DNA of 64,000 nt from Affinundibacterium flavidum (GTDB lineage Bacteria; Pseudomonadota; Gammaproteobacteria; Burkholderiales; Burkholderiaceae_D), in contig NZ_JACOGA010000002.1 in assembly GCF_014284175.1 (NCBI RefSeq), forward strand, positions 345,454-409,453, read 5' to 3'. Under the pieces are notes generated by a model. It was not told the DNA's origin, did not search any database, and was given only the letters and a program-made list of their open reading frames with translations. The position numbers were made by a program, and so were the translations under genes. Below, in pieces: positions 56,103-64,000 of the stretch (positions are counted from its first letter, which is position 1; the number at the start of each line of letters is the position of its first letter).

Positions 56103-56897
56103 ATGAAAGATGAAGCGGTTCACACAGTAATACAAGAACGCCTCAGGAGCATAGAACAAAAGCACAATGTGAACATCTTGCTCGCCATAGAATCGGGCAG
56201 TCGTGCTTGGGGCTTTGCTTCACCAGATAGCGATTGGGATGTGCGTTTTATCTACGTGCATCGCGAGCCATGGTACTTCAAAGTGCATGCTGGTCGCGAT
56301 GTGATCGAAACCGGCATAGAACAGCATCCTCTGGGAGAGCTCGACATCAACGGTTGGGAATTACGTAAAAGCCTGCAGCTACTACACAAGAGTAACCCGG
56401 CGCTGATGGAATGGCTACAGTCACCGCTACTCTATCGTCGCAATGATCTCGTCATGAGCCAATACGAAAATTTGGCGAAAATATTCTTCAAGCCACAGGC
56501 AAGCTTTCAGCACTACGTCAGTATGGCAATCACGAATGCGCGCGAATTTTTGCAAAAAGATCAGGTACGCCTAAAGAAATATTTGTACGTCTTACGACCT
56601 ATCTTTGCTTGCCTTTGGATAGAGCAATTTGGCGATATGCCGCCGATAGAATTTCATCGTCTACTTGAGCGACTGTTGCCTGATGGATCTTTACGTGCTG
56701 AGATCGATGCTTTGCTAATCAAGAAAATGGCTGGTGGAGAAATGGAAGTCGCAGATCAAATACCTGCCATCTCGGCATTTATACATACGGAGTTAGCACG
56801 TTTGAAGCAAATACAGTTTCAAGTGGCAGCACTTGATGCCGAGGCTTATGAGGCTTGTGATCTTTTTCTCATGGAAACGATCAAGAAAAATTCTTGA
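56103..56897 (+). CDS. nucleotidyltransferase, RlaP type
   Basis: A 264-residue pol-beta-superfamily nucleotidyltransferase: the N-terminal catalytic core is ESGSRAWGFASPDSDWDVRFIYV (GSRxWG..SDxDVR), with a helical C-terminal half. It matches the RlaP (RNA-ligase-associated) group that co-occurs with RtcB. It may add nucleotides to broken RNA ends before sealing. Starts one base after the rtcA stop; last gene of the operon. Confidence 0.88.
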   Translation: MKDEAVHTVIQERLRSIEQKHNVNILLAIESGSRAWGFASPDSDWDVRFIYVHREPWYFKVHAGRDVIETGIEQHPLGELDINGWELRKSLQLLHKSNPALMEWLQSPLLYRRNDLVMSQYENLAKIFFKPQASFQHYVSMAITNAREFLQKDQVRLKKYLYVLRPIFACLWIEQFGDMPPIEFHRLLERLLPDGSLRAEIDALLIKKMAGGEMEVADQIPAISAFIHTELARLKQIQFQVAALDAEAYEACDLFLMETIKKNS

Positions 56898-56912
56898 TAT
56901 GCCTAACGATGA

Positions 56913-56943
56913 CGCTTTTTTGAATTTTTTTGATTTTTTTTTA
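56913..56943. other. T-rich tract after the RNA repair operon
   Basis: Three long T runs (six to eight T) with short breaks follow the last operon gene. No clear stem precedes them, so a canonical terminator is not supported, but the tract may help end transcription. Confidence 0.4.
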
Positions 56944-57035
56944 AATCTATTGAATCCTTTTGGAAATTTGGCCCCTCTAGGTCAGTGTCATTCAATTTGA
57001 ATGCCATCCATCTCAATCTATTTAAGGACTACAAA

Positions 57036-57245
57036 ATGTTTCATTTAAAGCGTAATCTCCCACATTGGGAACGTGCCCTGCGTCTGGGCAGTGCTGCTTT
57101 GGTCACCTACGCCGCACTCAGCGGCTATACCCAAGGGTTCATGACTTGGGCAGCGTATGGCACCGCTGCTACTTTGGTACTCACCGCCTTTGTTGGCTTT
57201 TGCCCGGCCTGTGCTATGGTAGGTCGCCGTTATCTGGATAATTAA
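57036..57245 (+). CDS. small DUF2892 membrane protein
   Basis: A 69-residue protein with two hydrophobic helices (ERALRLGSAALVTYAALSGY; GTAATLVLTAFVGFCPACAMVG), the DUF2892 pattern with CPAC near residue 58. AAGGA lies 7 bases before the ATG at 57036. The sigma-factor gene starts one base after its stop. In other proteins this domain follows a rhodanese; here it is alone. Confidence 0.85.
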   Translation: MFHLKRNLPHWERALRLGSAALVTYAALSGYTQGFMTWAAYGTAATLVLTAFVGFCPACAMVGRRYLDN

Positions 57246-57246
57246 T

Positions 57247-57831
57247 ATGCTTCGTACCAAACCGCAACTAATTGAGGCCGCCTGCCAAGGTGACAAGGCC
57301 GCCATTTCTGATCTCTTAACTGTCTGTCAGCCTGATTTGAAGCGGTTTGCACGACGCACTTGTTCCACTACGGAAGATGCGGAAGATGCCGTACAAATTG
57401 CGCTATGGCAGTTGTATCGCAAGATAGGTGCATTGCGTACGGTGGCGACTTTTACGACCTGGTTATTTCGTATTGTCGAGCGCGAATGTTATCGCTTATA
57501 TCGTGGCAAGAAGGCAACCGAAGCTTTGGATGAATTGCTTGAACAAGACATTCCTTGCGAACCTAGCATACCCATCGATTTGCGACTCGATTTGACCCGC
57601 GCTTTAGAACGCTTAACACCGCCCTACCGCGAAGTCCTCATCTTACGTGACGTACATGAATTGACCGCACCGGAAGTCGCGGCACAACTAGGGCTAAGTT
57701 TGGAGGCGGTAAAAAGTCGGCTTCATAGAGCGCGGACTCAGGTGCGTGAGCAGCTCATGTCTAGCGGTTACTGGCTGAAAGATGAAGCGCCGGAATCGAC
57801 AAATATGGAAGAAAATAAACATATTCTGTAG
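57247..57831 (+). CDS. ECF-type RNA polymerase sigma factor
   Basis: A 194-residue sigma factor. Region 2 is DLKRFARRTCSTTEDAEDAVQIALWQLYRKIG and TWLFRIVERECYRLYR; region 4 is LDLTRALERLTPPYREVLILRDVHELTAPEVAAQLGLSLEAVKSRLHRARTQVREQL. No anti-sigma gene follows; the DUF2892 membrane protein just before it is the only candidate partner. The target genes are unknown. Confidence 0.93.
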   Translation: MLRTKPQLIEAACQGDKAAISDLLTVCQPDLKRFARRTCSTTEDAEDAVQIALWQLYRKIGALRTVATFTTWLFRIVERECYRLYRGKKATEALDELLEQDIPCEPSIPIDLRLDLTRALERLTPPYREVLILRDVHELTAPEVAAQLGLSLEAVKSRLHRARTQVREQLMSSGYWLKDEAPESTNMEENKHIL

Positions 57832-57954
57832 TACTTTCTTTCAGCCATTTTCTACATTTTATTTCCCACTCCATGACATCATAAACACACTTTTCACCAT
57901 GTTCGCTTTTGCGGGCGTGGTTTTATAAGTTGCGTGACTAAGCTATGTATTGCT

Positions 57955-57986
57955 GACCCGGCGCATTTGAAATTATGTGCCGGGTT
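57955..57986. terminator. hairpin in the sigma factor/MCP convergent gap
   Basis: ACCCGGCGCA pairs with TGTGCCGGGT (one G-U) around a 10-base loop. There is no T-tract on either side, so its terminator function is only possible. Confidence 0.45.
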
Positions 57987-58024
57987 CAAAATCAATCGAC
58001 TTCAAATTCTTTAATTTGGCTCAG

Positions 58025-59548
58025 TTATAGTCCAACAAAATTCTTATACACACCACATCCGATCGCCATATCATTGAGCATACGTACATACGACATCTTA
58101 GTTTGCACCGTACCTGTACTCGGATTGGTAATTGCATACTCTACCCAACCTGGTTCTATTTCAGCCTGTGCAAAAATTGCTGCGACCAAGCGTGCACCGT
58201 CAACCCCGGGAATATCTTGCACACGGCTACCAAGCTTAGCGGCATTCCCCGCAAACGCCAAATAATACCCTCGCCTGTCCAGTGCAAATACATACATGTC
58301 TCTATCACTAAATTGCTGCGCTGACTTGGTGATGCCTTGCAAAAATTGCTCATCAGTAGCAGCCTGTTCATAATAGACAATTGCCTTTTCTACCAATTGC
58401 AAAGCTTCAATCGGAGATCCCTGTTGTAACTGGAACATATCGACCAAACTCACCAATGCAGAGGCGCGCTCCTCCAGTATGTCCGCCTGTCCGACAGCGC
58501 GTTCAACCATTGCTGCGTTTGATTGAGTGATCGTGTCTAACTGATGCATGGCCGAACGTATTTCGGACAAAGAAGCACTTTGCGCAGCACTAGAACTGGC
58601 CACCACCGTCATATTTGATTCGACCTGTCGTATACCGCCAACGACTTGTTCAATGTTGCTGCCAACCGCGCGAATATGCTTAACTCCACTTTCAACTTGC
58701 TCAGATGAAGCGCCAATCAATCCACGAATTTCTTTGGCCGATGCGGCGGAGCGTTGTGCCAAAGAACGCACTTCACTAGCAACCACAGCAAAACCGCGCC
58801 CAGATTCACCGGCACGAGCTGCTTCGACTGCAGCATTTAAGGCCAGAATATTAGTTTGAAAAGCGATACCGTCAATCACGCTAACGATTTCATCCATCTG
58901 CTTAGTGCTTTGCTGAATCTGATCGACAGAAATAATCGCTTTCTCCATCGCATCAGCACTTGCATCCGCCACTTTTCGCAATTGTGTTGCCTGTTCTGTC
59001 GCAGTGCCTGCGCGATTGGCGCTATCTTTAACGGCGGTTGATAACTCGTCCACACTGGCAGACGTTTCTTCAAGATTTGATGCCTGTTGTTCAGTGCGTT
59101 CAGACAAAGCATGATTACCACGTGCGATGCTGGCACCGGAATACGCAACGTACGCCGCACCACTACGCACATTCGCCACGATAGAAGAAAGACTTCCGGC
59201 GATCTTAATAATTTCTTGCATCAGTTGAGCAAGTTCATCAATGCCATCAAGTTTCGAACTCAAACGTAAGTCACCATGAGCTAGTTTTTCGGCAGACAAT
59301 TTAATATCCGCAAGGTCTTGCGAAAAACTCAGATATAACGCGACGCTAAGGTAAATGCCTATGCACCACAGTGCCGCAAACAAATAGTTCAACCCAGCAT
59401 TCATCGCAAATAATTGTGTTGCGCCAGGTTGGGCACAAAACCAGAGCCAACAAGGCAAGGCGTTAAAGAAAATCAGTAACAGAAATTTTCCGAATAAACT
59501 TAATCGTCGCATCAAGTTTATTCCGGGTAGCAGAAAAACATTCTTCAT
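58025..59548 (-). CDS. methyl-accepting chemotaxis protein with C-terminal Cache domain
   Basis: A 507-residue receptor from the ATG at 59548 (GGAG upstream). Two membrane helices ([39 protein letters not shown]) enclose only a short loop. A HAMP-like segment and the signalling hairpin ([34 protein letters not shown]) follow. After it, residues about 385-507 form a small Cache-type sensor ([43 protein letters not shown]). The sensor is thus cytoplasmic and C-terminal, an inverted layout seen in some betaproteobacterial receptors. Ligand unknown. Confidence 0.92.
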   Translation of the reverse strand: MKNVFLLPGINLMRRLSLFGKFLLLIFFNALPCWLWFCAQPGATQLFAMNAGLNYLFAALWCIGIYLSVALYLSFSQDLADIKLSAEKLAHGDLRLSSKLDGIDELAQLMQEIIKIAGSLSSIVANVRSGAAYVAYSGASIARGNHALSERTEQQASNLEETSASVDELSTAVKDSANRAGTATEQATQLRKVADASADAMEKAIISVDQIQQSTKQMDEIVSVIDGIAFQTNILALNAAVEAARAGESGRGFAVVASEVRSLAQRSAASAKEIRGLIGASSEQVESGVKHIRAVGSNIEQVVGGIRQVESNMTVVASSSAAQSASLSEIRSAMHQLDTITQSNAAMVERAVGQADILEERASALVSLVDMFQLQQGSPIEALQLVEKAIVYYEQAATDEQFLQGITKSAQQFSDRDMYVFALDRRGYYLAFAGNAAKLGSRVQDIPGVDGARLVAAIFAQAEIEPGWVEYAITNPSTGTVQTKMSYVRMLNDMAIGCGVYKNFVGL

Positions 59549-61357
<1,809 letters not shown>

Positions 61358-61359
61358 TC

Positions 61360-62409
61360 ATGAGTGAAGCAATGAGTAATGACATTAAAGGAAAATCAAC
61401 GCCTATGACAATGATCCAGGCGCTGCGTTCAGCGATGGATGTGATGTTAGAACGTGATAACGATGTGGTGGTGTTCGGGCAAGACGTTGGCTACTTCGGT
61501 GGCGTATTCCGTTGCACCGAAGGCCTGCAAAAAAAATACGGTAAGTCACGTGTCTTCGATGCGCCAATTTCTGAAAGCGGTATCGTGGGTGTGGCAGTCG
61601 GTATGGGCGCTTATGGTTTGCGTCCCGTTATCGAAATTCAATTCGCCGATTATATTTATCCGGCTTACGATCAAATTGTTTCTGAAGCAGCGCGTTTGCG
61701 TTTCCGCTCTGCTGGTGACTTCACTGCGCCATTGACGATACGTACACCGTGTGGCGGTGGTATTTACGGTGGTCAAACTCACAGCCAAAGTCCGGAAGCC
61801 GTGTTCACCCATGTCTGTGGTTTGCGCACAGTGATGCCATCCAATCCTTATGATGCGAAAGGTCTGTTGATCGCCTCGATAGAGAATAATGATCCTGTGA
61901 TTTTCTTAGAACCTAAGCGTATTTATAACGGTCCGTTTAATGGTCATCATGATCAACCTGTTGTACCTTGGTCTAAGCACCCTATGGGCGATGTGCCTGA
62001 AGGTTATTACACGGTGCCGCTGGAATCAGCATCGGTTTTCCGCGAAGGTAAAGATCTGACCGTACTGACTTACGGCACGATGGTGTGGGTGTCTGAAGCG
62101 GCTGCGGCGGAAAGTGGTGTCGATGCTGAGATCATCGATTTGCGTAGCATCTGGCCTTTGGATTTGCCGACTATCTTAGCCTCGGTGAAAAAGACAGGTC
62201 GTTGCGTCGTTGTGCATGAAGCGACGCGCACCAGCGGCTTTGGCGCTGAACTGACGGCACTCGTGCAAGAGCATTGTTTCTACCATCTGGAAGCCCCTAT
62301 CGAACGCGTGACAGGTTGGGATACACCTTACCCACATGCGCAAGAGTGGGATTACTTCCCTGGTCCAGCCCGCGTTGCCGCGGCATTCACACGTGCGATG
62401 GAGAAATAA
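61360..62409 (+). CDS. bkdA2: branched-chain 2-oxoacid dehydrogenase E1, beta subunit
   Basis: A 349-residue E1beta (FGQDVGYFGGVFRCTEGLQKKYGKSRVFDAPISESGIVGVAVGMGAYGLRPVIEIQFADYIYPAYDQIVSEAA). It is two bases after E1alpha and one base before E2. It forms the alpha2beta2 decarboxylase with E1alpha. Confidence 0.94.
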   Translation: MSEAMSNDIKGKSTPMTMIQALRSAMDVMLERDNDVVVFGQDVGYFGGVFRCTEGLQKKYGKSRVFDAPISESGIVGVAVGMGAYGLRPVIEIQFADYIYPAYDQIVSEAARLRFRSAGDFTAPLTIRTPCGGGIYGGQTHSQSPEAVFTHVCGLRTVMPSNPYDAKGLLIASIENNDPVIFLEPKRIYNGPFNGHHDQPVVPWSKHPMGDVPEGYYTVPLESASVFREGKDLTVLTYGTMVWVSEAAAAESGVDAEIIDLRSIWPLDLPTILASVKKTGRCVVVHEATRTSGFGAELTALVQEHCFYHLEAPIERVTGWDTPYPHAQEWDYFPGPARVAAAFTRAMEK

Positions 62410-62410
62410 G

Positions 62411-63730
62411 ATGGGTATTCATGTCATTAAAATGCCGGATATCGGCGAAGGTATTGCAGAAGTTGAGTTAGTCGCGTGGAATGTGAAAGTCGGCGATATG
62501 ATCACTGAAGATCAGGTGATGGCAGACGTTATGACTGACAAAGCAACGATAGAAATTCCTAGCCCTGTACATGGCAAAGTGCTGGCGCTTGGCGGCGCTG
62601 CGGGTCAAGTCATGGCGGTGGGATCTGAATTGATTCGGATTGAAGTCGAAGGTGCTGGAAATGTGGATGCGAATGCAGCTTCAGTAGCGCCTGCTCTTGC
62701 TCCAGCCAAGGCTGCAGCAGTTGCCACCGCACCTGCGCCAGTTCCCGAAAAACCAACCACACCTGCAGCGCTCACTGCAAAAGCCCCTGTCACTGCTTCG
62801 GCCACTTCGGCAGCAAAGACCAGCGGCAGCGTTCCCAGCGCAGCGCGCGCCAATGGAGAAAAACCCATCGCCTCCCCCGCGGTACGTCGCCGTGCCTGGG
62901 ATCTGGGCGTGGAATTGCAATTCGTTGCTGGCACTGGCGCAGCAGGTCGTATTACGCAAGACGATTTAGATGCCTATGTTGCACGTGGCTCAACGCCGAT
63001 TGCTTCTGGCGGTAATAGCTATCGCGAACTACACGAAGAAACCGCGATTCCGGTCATCGGTCTGCGCCGCAAAATCGCCCAGAAAATGCAGGATACTAAA
63101 CGCCGCATTCCACATTTCTCCTATGTAGAAGAAGTCGATGTCACTGAACTCGAAGCACTACGCACGCAACTCAATCAAAAGTGGGGTAAAGAACGCGGCA
63201 AGCTCAGTTTATTACCCTTATTGATGCGTGCCGTCGTTTTAGCAGCACGCGACTATCCACAAATCAATGCACGCTACGATGATGAGGCTGGCGTAGTCAC
63301 CCAATTTGCCGCCGTACATTTAGGCATCGCTGCGCAAACGCCAACTGGCTTAATGGTGCCCGTAGTACGCCATGCCGAAGCACGTGATCTGTGGAGCAAT
63401 GCAAATGAAATGGGACGATTAGCTGAAGCAGCCCGCGTAGGCAAAGCGACACGGGAGGAATTATCAGGTTCGACAATTACGATCTCTAGCCTCGGCGCAC
63501 TCGGCGGTATCGTTTCTACCCCCGTCATCAATTCACCTGAAGTTGCCATCATAGGTGTGAATAAAATGGTGGAACGCCCAATGATACGCAATGGACAAAT
63601 CGTCGCGCGTAAGATGATGAATCTATCTTCGTCATTCGATCATCGCGTGGTCGATGGTATGGATGCTGCGCAATTTATTCAGGCGATACGCGGGTATTTG
63701 GAATGTCCGGCGACGCTGTTTATTGAGTGA
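62411..63730 (+). CDS. bkdB: branched-chain 2-oxoacid dehydrogenase E2, lipoamide acyltransferase
   Basis: A 439-residue E2. One lipoyl domain with lipoyl Lys44 (MTDKATIEIPSP), an Ala/Pro-rich linker (about 85-150), a peripheral-subunit-binding domain (ASPAVRRRAWDLGVELQFVAGTGAAGRITQDDL) and the catalytic acyltransferase domain ending in SFDHRVVDG with the active His near 408. The ATG at 62411 follows the E1beta stop by one base. Confidence 0.95.
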   Translation: MGIHVIKMPDIGEGIAEVELVAWNVKVGDMITEDQVMADVMTDKATIEIPSPVHGKVLALGGAAGQVMAVGSELIRIEVEGAGNVDANAASVAPALAPAKAAAVATAPAPVPEKPTTPAALTAKAPVTASATSAAKTSGSVPSAARANGEKPIASPAVRRRAWDLGVELQFVAGTGAAGRITQDDLDAYVARGSTPIASGGNSYRELHEETAIPVIGLRRKIAQKMQDTKRRIPHFSYVEEVDVTELEALRTQLNQKWGKERGKLSLLPLLMRAVVLAARDYPQINARYDDEAGVVTQFAAVHLGIAAQTPTGLMVPVVRHAEARDLWSNANEMGRLAEAARVGKATREELSGSTITISSLGALGGIVSTPVINSPEVAIIGVNKMVERPMIRNGQIVARKMMNLSSSFDHRVVDGMDAAQFIQAIRGYLECPATLFIE

Positions 63731-63738
63731 AAACAGCC

Positions 63739-63776
63739 CCCTCTCCCGCAAGCGGGAGAGGGTTGGGGTGAGGGGA
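63739..63776 (+). terminator. hairpin repeat after the dehydrogenase operon
   Basis: CCCTCTCCCG pairs with CGGGAGAGGG around CAAG, starting 10 bases after the E2 stop, followed by GTTGGGGTGAGGGG. This exact type is a common dispersed intergenic repeat; here it likely doubles as terminator or 3'-end stabiliser. It lacks a T-tract. Confidence 0.6.
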
Positions 63777-63927
63777 GTTCAGAATGGATCAATGCCTAAC
63801 TAGACGACGGCCTAGAAAAACTCTGCTGGAAACTTTTACCATTCACGACTCGGCCAAGCACCCTCATCCCCTGCCCTTGTATGCTGTCTTATAGATTGTC
63901 TGTTCTTGTAGTTGGTTGTATGGTTTT

Positions 63928-63988
63928 GCGGTAGTAGGTGCCTGCGTAAGGAGCGCGTAGTGCGACTGGAGTTGGCACCTACTACCGC
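63928..63988. repeat. palindromic repeat with 15-bp perfect arms
   Basis: GCGGTAGTAGGTGCC (63928-63942) and GGCACCTACTACCGC (63974-63988) pair perfectly; TTTTGC/GCAAAA flanks extend the pairing with one offset base. It lies in the terminal gene-free stretch (63777-64000), where no coding sequence was seen. Confidence 0.8.
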
Positions 63989-64000
63989 GGCAAAAATGGT

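Overview
The window looks like chromosomal DNA of a betaproteobacterium in Burkholderiales, probably Oxalobacteraceae or an Undibacterium-like genus. The reasons are the linked block mlaFEDACB / ABC exporter / bolA / murA / his / hinT / tatABC / DegS-like protease / nif3 / mscL / petABC / sspAB, ordinary enzyme content and moderate GC. No phage, plasmid or CRISPR features were seen. Family-level placement is inference.

Layout. 1-7.3 kb: an edge-truncated small protein, a CHASE/PAS histidine kinase, FadD and a molybdopterin oxidoreductase. 7.6-15.4 kb: dsbB-prmC-GNAT, tex, a secreted carotenoid-oxygenase/DUF2141 pair, then grxD-ubiX. 15.7-20.9 kb: two large proteins forming an unusual redox pair. 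One is a polyferredoxin-like membrane protein fused to FHA and cyclic-nucleotide-binding domains. The other is a FAD/NAD/[2Fe-2S] reductase with an unassigned N-terminal domain. 21.2-29.1 kb: tRNA-Thr, sspB-sspA, the cytochrome bc1 genes petABC, mscL, nif3, a DegS-like protease and DUF2461. 29.1-39.2 kb: tatABC, hinT and the whole his operon, interrupted between hisD and hisC by an orphan beta-class DNA methyltransferase. 39.4-47.0 kb: murA, a BolA-family gene, an ABC-2 exporter and the Mla phospholipid-transport genes.

47-57 kb is the most interesting part. A 344-bp palindrome-rich element with perfect 24-bp terminal inverted repeats is followed by a small HhH protein and then rtcR, which reads away from a complete RNA-repair operon. 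Opposite rtcR lie a sigma-54 promoter and a structured leader holding two tandem tRNA-like RNAs. One is a tmRNA-like acceptor/T-arm minihelix ending in ACCA. The other is a cloverleaf with a truncated acceptor stem. The operon then encodes a slipin, a Pnkp-type HAD phosphatase, RtcB ligase, a large uncharacterised helical-repeat protein, RtcA cyclase and a RlaP-like nucleotidyltransferase. RtcR (CARF plus AAA+) probably senses damaged RNA ends and switches the operon on. The tRNA-like RNAs and the helical-repeat protein are its least explained parts.

57-64 kb: a DUF2892 protein with an ECF sigma factor, a chemoreceptor with a C-terminal Cache domain, and the E1alpha-E1beta-E2 genes of a branched-chain 2-oxoacid dehydrogenase.

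Intergenic palindromic repeats of at least eight sequence types are scattered through the window. Two of them supply the stop codon of the adjacent gene. All calls are from reading the sequence; no database search was run.
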